In this document: positions 39,097 through 48,572 of the stretch, piece after piece
Position numbering within the stretch: position 1 is the first letter of the stretch
How the letters are laid out: each line of letters starts with the position of its first letter
Origin: an uncultured Methylococcaceae bacterium
GTDB lineage: Bacteria; Pseudomonadota; Gammaproteobacteria; Methylococcales; Methylococcaceae
Length of the DNA stretch: 53,682 nucleotides
Assembly (NCBI GenBank): GCA_903859815.1
Contig: CAIOOA010000258.1
Coordinates: forward strand, 1 to 53,682
Direction of reading: 5' to 3'
Translations under genes and position numbers: made by a program
Notes under the pieces: generated by a model
The model's database searches: none
What the model was told of the DNA's origin: nothing
Seen by the model: only the letters and a program-made list of their open reading frames with translations

Positions 39097-40017
39097 TCAA
39101 ATCGCCGACACACAATTTCTGCCAAGGCTTTTGGATCGATACAGCATCGCATCCGCCTGTTGAAGAAGACTGGTAAAAGTACCCATGTTTGGATTGCCCC
39201 CCATTGTCGCGCAACCGATGCTGACGCTGACCCTAGGCCCGGTGCTAGACAAGGCATGGGGAAGATTAAGGTCAAGGATCAACTTCCGCAAATGTTCGGC
39301 AATTTGAAAAGCTGGCTGGCGGTCAGTGGAGGGAAGGATGACAGCAAACTCCTCACCCCCGTAACGAGCGACCATATCCCCCGGTCGGGAAACACCTGCC
39401 ATGAGCGTCTCGGCCACACGGCACAGGCACTCATCTCCGGCACCATGCCCGTAATGATCGTTGAAGTCTTTGAAATGATCGATGTCGATCATTAAAATTG
39501 ACAAGGGCATTCCTTCCCGATGGGCTCGCTTCCATTCCCTTTCCAAATTTTCATCCAAACGTCGGCGGTTGGGGATTTTGGTCAACGGGTCAATGAGGGA
39601 TAACTTTTGCAATGAATCCGCCTTCAACTTCAAGGCAATATGGCTACGCACCCGCGCCTTGGTAATGGCGATGGAAATCGGCTTGGTGATGTAATCCACC
39701 CCGCCCAGCCTAAAGCCGGTTTCCTCGTCGGATTCAGATGTCTTAGCAGTCACGAAAATGACGGGTATTCTGCTCGTGGCTGGATTTTCTTTCAAACGGC
39801 GCAGCACTTCGTAGCCATCCATCTCCGGCATCATCACATCCAGCAATATCAGATCGGGCTGAGGTTCAGACTGTGCAGCCACCAAAGCCTCGGCTCCGCT
39901 AATGGCAACCTTAATGAGATATTCATGCCGCAAAGCTTCCGCTAGAATTTTAACGTTGGCCGGGGCATCATCAACCACAAGGACAATGGGCTTATACTCA
40001 GGATTTTGTTCCATCAC
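39097..40017 (-). CDS. Response-regulator diguanylate cyclase (REC-GGDEF)
   Basis: 306 aa. Receiver domain with Asp60 (LLDVMMPEMDGYE), then a GGDEF domain from about residue 140. The active site is GGEEF at 220-224, and the product-inhibition site RPGD (RxxD) lies at 211-214, five residues upstream. It should make cyclic di-GMP when its receiver is phosphorylated and be feedback-inhibited. It follows the giant hybrid kinase (19-bp gap), whose Hpt domain is a plausible phosphate source. No EAL domain in the window. Confidence 0.93.
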   Translation of the reverse strand: MMEQNPEYKPIVLVVDDAPANVKILAEALRHEYLIKVAISGAEALVAAQSEPQPDLILLDVMMPEMDGYEVLRRLKENPATSRIPVIFVTAKTSESDEETGFRLGGVDYITKPISIAITKARVRSHIALKLKADSLQKLSLIDPLTKIPNRRRLDENLEREWKRAHREGMPLSILMIDIDHFKDFNDHYGHGAGDECLCRVAETLMAGVSRPGDMVARYGGEEFAVILPSTDRQPAFQIAEHLRKLILDLNLPHALSSTGPRVSVSIGCATMGGNPNMGTFTSLLQQADAMLYRSKSLGRNCVSAI

Positions 40018-40036
40018 CGATACTTAGGCGTTAGTA

Positions 40037-43000
40037 TTAACTCTCCGTTAGCCGTATTAGGGCTTCACGGGCTTTCTTATAGTCAATTTTGCCAACATGG
40101 CGCTTGAACTGTTGGTAAAGATCGAGCCGGTCTGCCGGTGTCACTGCTTCAAGTTGTGACATCAACTCGTCGGGAATCAAATATTTTTGCGCCAGAAGCT
40201 GATCGATGCGGGCGGCCTCATGCTTAAACTCTTGTTCACTGTTGAATTGGGAGGCAATGTCATCAGCGGTTCGCTGCAAATCATCCAATGTCATCCTAGC
40301 GGCTCGAAAAGCATTGCGCAAAAGGCCGAGCGTCTCTAAATTGTAGAAACCCTGCTTCAATTCTTCGTCCAACTTTTGACAGGCCGCATTCAGATTAATT
40401 GCGCCCACATTTCCTGACGTGCCTTTAAGCTGGTGCAAATGCCACTCGGCACTTTTCAGATCATTCTCCGCAATGTTAGCCTCAATCTTTTCCATGGTTG
40501 CCATCACATCCAGACGGAATTGCAACAACAGGCTGATCACGACTTCCTGACTTCCCAAGCCGTCTTCTAGTTCTTCCAGATCGAACTCCGGTAATTGTAG
40601 CGTATTGCATGCTTCATTGTGGCGCAGCGGTGATAACCCCGACCACTCTCCCGACAGTCTAGGTCTAACCCAAAATTTCAAGGTATCGAGTAGTTCTTCG
40701 GGGTCAATGGGTTTTGCGATGAAGCCATTCATGCCACTGGCTAGCGCCCTTTCACGCTCAAGCTTCGTCACCCCGGCTGTCAAGGCAATGACAGGCAAAT
40801 TGGTGTAACGGGCATCCTCGCGCAACTGGCGCGTTGCTTCCAAACCATTCATTTCCGGCATATTCACATCCATGAACACGGCATCGAAATGCTCACGCCG
40901 AAGCAAGGCCAACACTTCATAACCATTGGAGGCGGTTCTCACTTGAATACCCGCCCTTTGCAAAAACTCACAAGCAACCTGACGATTGATCGGGTGGTCT
41001 TCCGCCACCAGTACCTTGATTCCGCTCAAGTCATCCATGCGCTCAACGGCATCGCCAACTAGACGAATTTGTGGATGCTGGATTTGCCGCACAAGTTGGG
41101 CCTCCTGGTTGGACTTGGCTAGTTTAAACGCTAGGTCGAATTTAAACACAGTACCCTTCCCCGGCGTACTCTCCACCTGGAATTCACTGTCCAGCAATTC
41201 TAGCAATTTACTGCTGATCGCCAAACCTAAACCAGTGCCGCCAAAGCGACGGGTTATGGATGCATCCGCTTGGGAGAAGGGTCGAAATAGACTGGCAACA
41301 GCTTCTTCGTTCATGCCAATGCCAGTGTCTGCGACCTGAAAAGACAATATCACTTTATCTTGATCCATTCCATTGAAAGCAACCCCAAGGGTGATACCTC
41401 CTGTTTCCGTAAACTTCAAAGCGTTGCCTAATAAATTAGTCAGCACTTGTTGCAAACGAAGAGAGTCCCCGTTCAACACACGCGGCACATCACTGGCTAT
41501 GACAAGGTCTAGTGAAAGGGATTTTTCTTCGGCATGGTAAGAAAACAGATTGCGCAAGTTTTCCAACATTTCACCCAGGTCAAAAGTGATGTCATCAATC
41601 GACAACAATCCGGCTTCAATTTTCGAATAGTCGAGTATGTCGTTCAGAATTCTGAGCAAGCTATCCGACGAACTATGAACCTTTTCTAAATAACTCCTCA
41701 CCTTGGGTGACAAGGTTTGATCTAGGGCTAACCGGGTCAAGCCCAAGATGCCGTTCATCGGTGTTCGGATTTCATGGCTCATGTTGGCAAGGAAATCAGA
41801 TTTAGCCCTAGCCGAAGCATGGGCGGCATCCCGTGCCGCGATCAATTCCTGCTCAATCTGGTGTCTGTCCGTGATGTCAATGAAGAGCGAGACATGGTTT
41901 GTAATCTCATCATTGCCATTCCTGACCGTGGAAATAATCTGCCATACCGGAAATATTTCCCCATTTTTTCGCCGGTTCCAAATCTCACCCTGCCAATTGC
42001 CATGGGTTTTCAACTGAGCCCAAAGTTCCCGATAGAACGCCTCCCCGTGCAACCCGGATTTAAGCAGACGAGGATTGTTGCCAATCACCTCGGCAGCCGA
42101 ATAGCCAGTGACTCTTGTAAAAGCAGGATTGACCGATAAGATTCGATTATTGGAATCCGAAACCAAAATTGCCTCGCCGCTGCTCTCGAATACCTGGGCC
42201 GCAAGCCGAAGTTGTTCCTCGTCCTTCTTTTGCGAGCTGATATCTTGCAAGGCCGCAATCAAGTAAAGCGGAATTCCGAGTGTGCCCCTCAACAAATAAA
42301 TCGACGCTATCACCCAAACGATTTCGCCCCCTTTTTGAATAAGCCGCCTTTCCATGACTGAACTATGACCTGCGTCATCAACCAATCCCTGCACGGATGA
42401 CATGCTAGTTTCAATGTCTTCAGCATGAATGATTCGTTGAAAACTGATCCCTTGGGACAATGCCTCTTCCTGCGAATAACCGATGATTCGACTGAACTCT
42501 TGGTTAATTTCAAGAAATTGACCCTCTAGGGAAACTCGTGCGATTCCCACCGCTGCATTTTCAAAGACAGCGCGAAAACGCTGTTCATTTTCGGCTAAAG
42601 CGTCCTCAATACGCTTGCGCTGTATGGCCGATGCACAAATCACTGCAATCTGTTCGACCACCGCCAAATCATGATCTGCGTAATCGAAAGCTGGATTGGC
42701 AAGGGCGACCCGCCCCATCAGGCGGTCTTCAATCAGAGCCGGCACTGACAAAATGCCATGAATAGGCATATTTTCGCCGTGAAATTCCTCTAACCCAGCG
42801 ATAGTTTCTGGATGGTTGGTGAAAAATGCTTTTTCTGTCAAGTGAGTCAATGACCAAAGCCTATCAAAAATATTATCCTGTGTGTGGCGGATAGCCATGT
42901 GATCCCCTTCTCCGTCTTGGGAAAACTCCATCTTCAATGCTTTCCCATTCACTTGGGAATGTCTGCTGTTGAGTGTTTCCGGGTCAACAATCGATACATA

Positions 43001-44461
43001 TCCGCTTTGGCTCAGGGTAAGTGAAAGAGCCACCTCCAAGCTAGTATCCAATATCTCTTGCACGTTCGCCGCCGGCTTGATCATGGCTTGGGACAATTCT
43101 GCCAATGCGGCATTCACCTTGACATCGTAGGCGAGGCGGGCTTCCATTTTCTTTCGTTCGGTAATGTCTTGGAATGACCCTGCCAACCATTCCATAGTCC
43201 CATCCTCACCCCTTTCCGCCTGCCCTCGTGCCACGCAATGGCGAATCTCCCCATTGGCTTGAATTGCCCGCTGTTCGATTTCATAAGGCAGACCCTTGTC
43301 AATGGCATTTTCAACAGCGATTCGGAGTTGTTCCATGTCTTCTGGTGGAAACATAGCCGGATGCTCTGCAAATGAAGGCGGACTCTTTGAGGGGTCGCGC
43401 TGAAATAAGCGGTACAATTCGTCAGACCAAGCCACCGTATCGTCCTTCACTTGCCATTCCCAACTGCCAATTTTTGCAAGGGATTCGGTTCTCGCTAACA
43501 TGGACTCCTTGTGGCGTAAAGCCTTTTCCGCCAATTTCCTTTGGGTAATGTCCCGCCCAGCGCAATAAACTAGCGATCGCCCCCCAATTTCAACACCCAC
43601 TGCGTTGATTTCGACATCAAGCAAACTCCCGTCATTGCGGCGGTGCAGGGTTTCAAAGGTCGCATCCCTACCGAAAAAGGAGGCAATCAACCTCTTCAAT
43701 TCGTCTGGATACCATTGCGCATCCCACTGCGCCACGTTCATGGTTTGCATTTCTTGCAGACTATAGCCAAGCATCCTGCAAAAAGACTCATTCACCTGAA
43801 CGACATTTCCGTCTAAATCCAGCACATGGATGCCATCCCCCGCCGTGCGCAACAGGGTTTCATATTTCTTGCTTTCCAACAACAGCACTTCTTCCGACTG
43901 TTTATGCTCGCTGATGTCCATAATCATGCCGATAAAGTAGTCTGGCCTTCCTTGGGAGTCCCGCACACATTTCACCGCCAAATGAACGAAAATTACATGT
44001 CCGTCTTTATGGATATAACGCTTCTCCAATTGGTAGGAATCGATTTCCCCGCGAATGGCCTGATCCAGTAAGGCTTGATTAGTCGCCAAATCATCGGGGT
44101 GAGTCAGCTTACCCCAGTCCAACGCTTGCATTTCCTCCTTGGTGTATCCAACCATGTCGCAAAAACGCTGATTGACATGAATTGTGCCTTTGGAATGTTT
44201 GGCTGTTAACATTCCAATGAAGGGTTGTTCAAAATAATGCGCCAATTCGCCTTCCATCGCCTTGATGCCATTAGAGTTTGCGTAGGATTGGGCATTCAAA
44301 GGCTCTACAGAAGCAAGCTGTGACCTAAGTTGGGCCAAGGCATCTGACAATTCAACTGTGCGCAAGCTCACAGCACGTTCGACGTAAATCAGCCAAAGCT
44401 TGCGGACGGACAGCCCCACCAAAAAAGCGGCAAGAAGGGAGATGAAAAATAACTCAGTCAC
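40037..44461 (-). CDS. Multi-PAS hybrid histidine kinase with REC and Hpt
   Basis: About 1474 aa from GTG 44461, which overlaps the thiD stop by 8 bp. The frame opens further back, inside thiD, but that stretch is thiD in another frame. One N-terminal membrane helix (about 5-24) precedes PAS domains near 75-190, 200-310 and 325-440, a GAF domain (about 450-615), two more PAS domains (625-745 and 755-875), HisKA with His896 (NMSHEIRTPMNG), an HATPase (DTGIGM, GGTGLGLAIS), a receiver with Asp1198 (FMDVNMPEMNG) and an Hpt domain with His1343 (WHLHQLKG). The chain His-Asp-His needs a soluble receiver next; the adjacent REC-GGDEF is the obvious candidate. Ligands unknown. Confidence 0.9.
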   Translation of the reverse strand: MTELFFISLLAAFLVGLSVRKLWLIYVERAVSLRTVELSDALAQLRSQLASVEPLNAQSYANSNGIKAMEGELAHYFEQPFIGMLTAKHSKGTIHVNQRFCDMVGYTKEEMQALDWGKLTHPDDLATNQALLDQAIRGEIDSYQLEKRYIHKDGHVIFVHLAVKCVRDSQGRPDYFIGMIMDISEHKQSEEVLLLESKKYETLLRTAGDGIHVLDLDGNVVQVNESFCRMLGYSLQEMQTMNVAQWDAQWYPDELKRLIASFFGRDATFETLHRRNDGSLLDVEINAVGVEIGGRSLVYCAGRDITQRKLAEKALRHKESMLARTESLAKIGSWEWQVKDDTVAWSDELYRLFQRDPSKSPPSFAEHPAMFPPEDMEQLRIAVENAIDKGLPYEIEQRAIQANGEIRHCVARGQAERGEDGTMEWLAGSFQDITERKKMEARLAYDVKVNAALAELSQAMIKPAANVQEILDTSLEVALSLTLSQSGYVSIVDPETLNSRHSQVNGKALKMEFSQDGEGDHMAIRHTQDNIFDRLWSLTHLTEKAFFTNHPETIAGLEEFHGENMPIHGILSVPALIEDRLMGRVALANPAFDYADHDLAVVEQIAVICASAIQRKRIEDALAENEQRFRAVFENAAVGIARVSLEGQFLEINQEFSRIIGYSQEEALSQGISFQRIIHAEDIETSMSSVQGLVDDAGHSSVMERRLIQKGGEIVWVIASIYLLRGTLGIPLYLIAALQDISSQKKDEEQLRLAAQVFESSGEAILVSDSNNRILSVNPAFTRVTGYSAAEVIGNNPRLLKSGLHGEAFYRELWAQLKTHGNWQGEIWNRRKNGEIFPVWQIISTVRNGNDEITNHVSLFIDITDRHQIEQELIAARDAAHASARAKSDFLANMSHEIRTPMNGILGLTRLALDQTLSPKVRSYLEKVHSSSDSLLRILNDILDYSKIEAGLLSIDDITFDLGEMLENLRNLFSYHAEEKSLSLDLVIASDVPRVLNGDSLRLQQVLTNLLGNALKFTETGGITLGVAFNGMDQDKVILSFQVADTGIGMNEEAVASLFRPFSQADASITRRFGGTGLGLAISSKLLELLDSEFQVESTPGKGTVFKFDLAFKLAKSNQEAQLVRQIQHPQIRLVGDAVERMDDLSGIKVLVAEDHPINRQVACEFLQRAGIQVRTASNGYEVLALLRREHFDAVFMDVNMPEMNGLEATRQLREDARYTNLPVIALTAGVTKLERERALASGMNGFIAKPIDPEELLDTLKFWVRPRLSGEWSGLSPLRHNEACNTLQLPEFDLEELEDGLGSQEVVISLLLQFRLDVMATMEKIEANIAENDLKSAEWHLHQLKGTSGNVGAINLNAACQKLDEELKQGFYNLETLGLLRNAFRAARMTLDDLQRTADDIASQFNSEQEFKHEAARIDQLLAQKYLIPDELMSQLEAVTPADRLDLYQQFKRHVGKIDYKKAREALIRLTES

Positions 44462-45239
44462 AGCGCAAACCGGTCCGGTTCGGTAACCACTGGCCTTTGC
44501 CCAATGGAAAACCTGTCGCCAAGGAATCCCAAGTGAATTGTTGAGCCTGAAGACAGGCAAGCTCCATCGCCAACCCATTGGCCAGCCCCGCTGCCAATGC
44601 CGACGCCAATGTGCAACCAGAACCATGATATTCTTGAGGCAAACGGGGCCACTGCCATGACTTCATGCCTTGTGGCCCATATAAGCGATTGACCACTTCA
44701 ACGCTGGTGGAATGCGTCCCGGTGATGAACACCTGTTGGCAACCAAAGCCCATCAACACGGTTGCGCATTCGTCAGGGGATTCCATGGCAGACAATTGCC
44801 GTGCTTCAGGAATGTTGGGGGTCGAAACGAAGGTCAAGGGCAATAATTGATGCCGGATAATATCCAACAAATCTTCCTTTGCCAGCGGTGCACCCCCACC
44901 AGCAGCCAAAACGGGGTCAAGCACCACCGGTATGGCCGTCAACTCGGCTTTTAATAATTCGACGACCGCCATGGCAATTTCAGCGGAACCCAACAAGCCA
45001 ATTTTGACCATGCTGACGGGCAAATCCGCTATCAATAAGCGGGACTGTTGTAGAAAATCGACTTTATTTTGGGGTAAGATCGTCAATACATTGGACGTGT
45101 CTTGGGCTGTCAACGCCGTCACCACCGTGCAAGGACGGCAACCGAGTGCAAACAGAGTTTCGATGTCGGCCTGCAATCCTGCGCCACCTGTAGGGTCGTG
45201 GCCGGAAAAACAGAGTACTATGGGTGGCGGGTTGGGCAT
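44454..45239 (-). CDS. thiD: Hydroxymethylpyrimidine/phosphomethylpyrimidine kinase
   Basis: 261 aa. It phosphorylates HMP and HMP-phosphate in thiamine synthesis. The ribokinase-like fold shows SGHDPTGGAGLQADIET, DPVLAAGGGAPL, TPNIPEA and GSGCTLASALAAGLA. The last bases overlap the start of the hybrid kinase. It is the first gene of the five-gene run; the functional link with the sensors is not evident and may be only positional. Confidence 0.93.
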   Translation of the reverse strand: MPNPPPIVLCFSGHDPTGGAGLQADIETLFALGCRPCTVVTALTAQDTSNVLTILPQNKVDFLQQSRLLIADLPVSMVKIGLLGSAEIAMAVVELLKAELTAIPVVLDPVLAAGGGAPLAKEDLLDIIRHQLLPLTFVSTPNIPEARQLSAMESPDECATVLMGFGCQQVFITGTHSTSVEVVNRLYGPQGMKSWQWPRLPQEYHGSGCTLASALAAGLANGLAMELACLQAQQFTWDSLATGFPLGKGQWLPNRTGLRCD

Positions 45240-45384
45240 TAGTCGTTTGTCAAGATTGTTATTAATTGCATACAGTATACCGACTGCCCATCAAGAAATG
45301 AAAAATCAAAATAGCCATTTACTGGTAATATGTCTACCTAAACTTAGCGACATTCGCAAACACCGGGCAAACCACGTTTAGCTT

Positions 45385-47181
45385 ATGAAAATACTCCCAA
45401 AACTCATTTTATGCACCTTCTTCTGTCACTTGTCCGCGATCACAATGACACCCTTGGCACAAGCCGATTCTTCAGACTATGGCGCGGCCTGCGAAGAATC
45501 CGGCGATACCCGCATTTGGGTTTCGCCGCTAAACCCCAAGCCTTACAGCGCCACTAAGATCATGGCCGTGGCAACCGACGGGGCCATTTCAGACTTGTCA
45601 ATTGTAGAGAGTGACGGCAGAAAGATACCGCTACCCTCCAATTCACGAGGTGGACCCCCTTGGAGCCTGTCATCGGTCGTAGACAATCTAGCCGATGGCG
45701 ATTACCGGATCGAAGCCCGCCGAAACGGCACTATACTCGCTTGCCATCCTTTAGTCTTAGGCGGTCGTAATGCCCAAGAGGGACAGTCTTTGGGTTGGAA
45801 TCTTGCCACAGAGGCATTTTATTCGGCTTGGATAGAAGAACTGTTTGGCGCACCCGTCGAAGAAAACCTGAGCTTCCCGTCGCTGGAGCCAGTGCTGCGC
45901 GATCCTGAGCGAAACTTTCTCTACAATCATCTTGGTCTGAACGAAGACCGAAACCTGCCTTCCACACCGGATTGCGCCGATTTGCCTTATACCCTACGCG
46001 CTTATTTTGCTTGGAAAGTAGGCTTGCCAGTCGGGTTCAGGACTTGTAGTCGCGGATCTGCCAACTCGCCACCGCGCTGCGGATCTGCCACAGTGAAAAC
46101 AGAATTCACCCATGGCATCGCATCCCAAGGTAATTTTAGGAGTGTCTACGGGCAATTGACCAATGCGGTCCACTCTGGCTCTGCTCGCACTGGGTTGGAT
46201 GATGAAGCCACCGACTTGTACCCCGTCCCTCTCAATCGTGAATCTTTGTGGCCGGGAACCGTCTTTGCAGACCCTTACGGCCATGTGCTGGTACTGGCCC
46301 AATGGGTTCCGCAAACGGCTGGCAGACCGGGGATGTTGCTCGCTGTGGACGCACAACCAGACAATTCGGTCACCCGCAAACGTTTCTGGGAAGGCACTTT
46401 CCTGTTCGCCAACGTAAACAGTGCAGGCCCTGGATTTAAAGTTTTCCGCCCGCTGGCCCGCTCGGGTTCAGGAGCATTGCGAACATTTTCGAATGGCGAG
46501 TTAGTCGACAATCCAAGCTATGCCCCCTTTTCCATGGAACAGGAAAATCTAACACCGGAGGACTTCTATGCCCGCATGGACAAGTTGATTAATCCAAAGG
46601 GCTTGCAGCCAAAACAGGCTTTCGACACCACCTTGGATGCCTTGGCAGAGCAAGTGGAAACGAGGGTGACCTCCGTGGAAAACGGCGAGTCCTATTTTAG
46701 AAAAGGCCACGGCGGCTTCATTGCCATGCCCAGCGGAGCGAGTATCTTTGAAACCATCGGGCCATGGGAAGATTTTGCCACTCCATCGCGTGACATGCGG
46801 CTCATCATCGCCATCAACGTATTGAACGGCCTTCCCAATAAAATTGTCCGACACCCGGAATTGTTTGTGCTTAATGGAGAATCACCCCAGACCCTGAAGG
46901 CTGAAATCGAAGATTATCAGGCCCAACGCTTACAAGAGCGGAGAATCCGCTATATCCGCAGCGATGGCAGCTCTTGGGAATTGTCTTTGGCCGATGTATT
47001 GGCACGGAAACAGGCGTTCGAAATAGCCTACAATCCCAATGATTGCGCTGAAGTAAGATGGGGGGCAAAACCCGGCACGGATGAATATTCCACCTGTCGC
47101 CGCCATGCACCCAGTGAACAACATGCCAAGATGGAGCAATACAGACCTTGGTTCCGCGATGCCCGGCGACCCACCCGATAA
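45385..47181 (+). CDS. Secreted protein with papain-like Cys/His core, function unknown
   Basis: 598 aa. A signal peptide ends after LAQA (about residue 27). The sequence begins with a beta-rich region, DTRIWVSPLNPKPY. The segment TPDCADLPYTLRAYFAWK (Cys197) resembles the nucleophile helix of NlpC/P60 and transglutaminase-like folds, and DPYGHVLVLAQW (His300) resembles the catalytic-His strand. Several other cysteines (Cys221, Cys232, late CRR) suggest disulfides. So a peptidoglycan or protein amidase is plausible but unproven. The next gene, 20 bp on, is a DUF2272 lipoprotein, so they form a two-gene operon of envelope proteins. Confidence 0.75.
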   Translation: MKILPKLILCTFFCHLSAITMTPLAQADSSDYGAACEESGDTRIWVSPLNPKPYSATKIMAVATDGAISDLSIVESDGRKIPLPSNSRGGPPWSLSSVVDNLADGDYRIEARRNGTILACHPLVLGGRNAQEGQSLGWNLATEAFYSAWIEELFGAPVEENLSFPSLEPVLRDPERNFLYNHLGLNEDRNLPSTPDCADLPYTLRAYFAWKVGLPVGFRTCSRGSANSPPRCGSATVKTEFTHGIASQGNFRSVYGQLTNAVHSGSARTGLDDEATDLYPVPLNRESLWPGTVFADPYGHVLVLAQWVPQTAGRPGMLLAVDAQPDNSVTRKRFWEGTFLFANVNSAGPGFKVFRPLARSGSGALRTFSNGELVDNPSYAPFSMEQENLTPEDFYARMDKLINPKGLQPKQAFDTTLDALAEQVETRVTSVENGESYFRKGHGGFIAMPSGASIFETIGPWEDFATPSRDMRLIIAINVLNGLPNKIVRHPELFVLNGESPQTLKAEIEDYQAQRLQERRIRYIRSDGSSWELSLADVLARKQAFEIAYNPNDCAEVRWGAKPGTDEYSTCRRHAPSEQHAKMEQYRPWFRDARRPTR

Positions 47182-47201
47182 ACAGTTAACAAAATTAAAC
47201 T

Positions 47202-47957
47202 ATGATCAGATCATTTGCATTTATCCTTCTAAGCTTGGCGCTGACTGGTTGCGGAAGTTCAGCAAAGAAAAAACCTGTCACCGCTGTCGAAACTGTCGCA
47301 CCGCAGAGCAGCTTGAACGAAATACCCGTCGATTCTTTAAGATATAAAATCATAGAACTTTTGAAGGATGAATGGGCTTTTTTCGGTCAGCAGAAAGTGG
47401 TCATCGTACAAGCCGAGGAAAGCATACCCCATGTCGGAATATGGGAGGATGATGATTTGGCGCATAGCGAACGGATCAACCAATATTGGAGAACTGTCGG
47501 CATGTCCAGGCTCTCAGGCAAGGATTGCAGACAACCTTGGTCTGCCGCCTTTATCAGTTGGGTGATGCGCGAAGCAGGGGTTCCTAACTATCTGTTCCCA
47601 TCGGCACCCTCCCACCGGGATTACCTATCCCATATTATCAGCGTTGGACGCGGCAATCCCGAAGCCTCTTTCATACCCCATACCATACAAGAGTACAAGC
47701 CTAAACCGGCGGATCTAATCTGCGCAAATCGTGGGACAGGCTATTTTGGCGAAGTGGTTGAGGAACTGCCCTCTTCCTTAAATGCGAAACTTCATTGTGA
47801 TATTGTCGTTCATGTAGATGGGCGGAATTTACAGGCAATAGGCGGCAATGTCCGCAATTCGGTTTCTAAAAGCTTATTGACGCTATCACCCGATGGCTAT
47901 TTGCAATTGACTCAACACCGGCCTTGGTTCCTGATCATTGAAAACCGGCTGGATTAA
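47202..47957 (+). CDS. DUF2272 lipoprotein
   Basis: 251 aa. Lipoprotein signal with Cys17 in LALTGC. The DUF2272 pattern follows: LLKDEWAFFG, then CRQPWSAAFISWVMREAGVP, SAPSHRDYLSHII, and KPADLICANRG and HCDIVVHVD in the second half. The domain is thought to be an envelope amidase-like fold, but its activity is unproven. It follows the secreted Cys/His protein by 20 bp, and its 3' end overlaps the convergent membrane-protein gene by 23 bp. Confidence 0.83.
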   Translation: MIRSFAFILLSLALTGCGSSAKKKPVTAVETVAPQSSLNEIPVDSLRYKIIELLKDEWAFFGQQKVVIVQAEESIPHVGIWEDDDLAHSERINQYWRTVGMSRLSGKDCRQPWSAAFISWVMREAGVPNYLFPSAPSHRDYLSHIISVGRGNPEASFIPHTIQEYKPKPADLICANRGTGYFGEVVEELPSSLNAKLHCDIVVHVDGRNLQAIGGNVRNSVSKSLLTLSPDGYLQLTQHRPWFLIIENRLD

Positions 47958-48498
47958 GCGGTTCTTTATGTACCCATTCGACGAGTTTGACGTGGATAGC
48001 CAGCTTCAGCTTTAGCGCATTTTGGTAGGCGGCTGTCTCACGCAATTGTTCATGTGACCAGTTCAGCCAGCCGGTAATGGTTTGATAGAGTACCGCAAAC
48101 CAACCAAACGTCATGAGTTGCTCTCGGGTAATGTCAAAAATCCATGAAAGTATCATGGTGGAAAATATCTGGCTAACAATATGCAAGCTTATGCCTTCCA
48201 CCACTTGTCCACTGGAGGATAACGACAGAGCCGTAAACTCGACGGGCAAAAACAGCAAGCTGGGAATGAAAAAAGCGGAAAGGGCTACCCATGGAGGTGA
48301 ATTGGCCAACCAGCGTTCTAAATTTTCCAGATGGTACCAAGCTGTGAGGCAGTGCTCAAAATCGGTGAGCAAATCCCAAAGCCACTCTTCCAACAACACA
48401 GAAATCGCAAGGATTGAGAGGAGTACTTTTTTCATGGTTTGAATTAAGGAGTCGAAACTGATTCTAATAAAGTCCATAATCTGATAGCCTTTGCCCAA
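47935..48498 (-). CDS. Hypothetical inner-membrane protein
   Basis: 187 aa. Hydrophobic segments near residues 22-38, 72-92 and 100-125, with LLSILAISVLLEEWLWDLL as the first helix and a cytoplasmic, Trp-rich C-terminal half. I recognise no family with certainty; similar small membrane proteins with this first-helix pattern occur in many proteobacteria. Internal ATG codons at residue 8 (IMDFI) or residue 22 (TMKKVLLS) are alternative starts. 3' end overlaps the DUF2272 gene. Confidence 0.65.
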   Translation of the reverse strand: MGKGYQIMDFIRISFDSLIQTMKKVLLSILAISVLLEEWLWDLLTDFEHCLTAWYHLENLERWLANSPPWVALSAFFIPSLLFLPVEFTALSLSSSGQVVEGISLHIVSQIFSTMILSWIFDITREQLMTFGWFAVLYQTITGWLNWSHEQLRETAAYQNALKLKLAIHVKLVEWVHKEPLNPAGFQ

Positions 48499-48512
48499 GG
48501 TTTATGCCAATT

Positions 48513-48547
48513 AAAACCCCCGAGTCTAGATAAGAAACGGGGGTTTT
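48513..48547. terminator. Bidirectional terminator after ftsH
   Basis: The stem AAAACCCCCG / CGGGGGTTTT (10 bp) with a 15-nt loop has T-runs on either strand. On the minus strand it ends ftsH, whose stop is at 48573. It lies just upstream of the membrane-protein gene start at 48498, insulating that gene from ftsH. Confidence 0.8.
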
Positions 48548-48572
48548 AGGGGTCTACGTGTACGCTTTTGTA

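Noticed and set aside
44462-44626. An N-terminal extension of the hybrid kinase into thiD
   Set aside because: The 55 residues are thiD read in another frame; the membrane helix begins just after the GTG at 44461.
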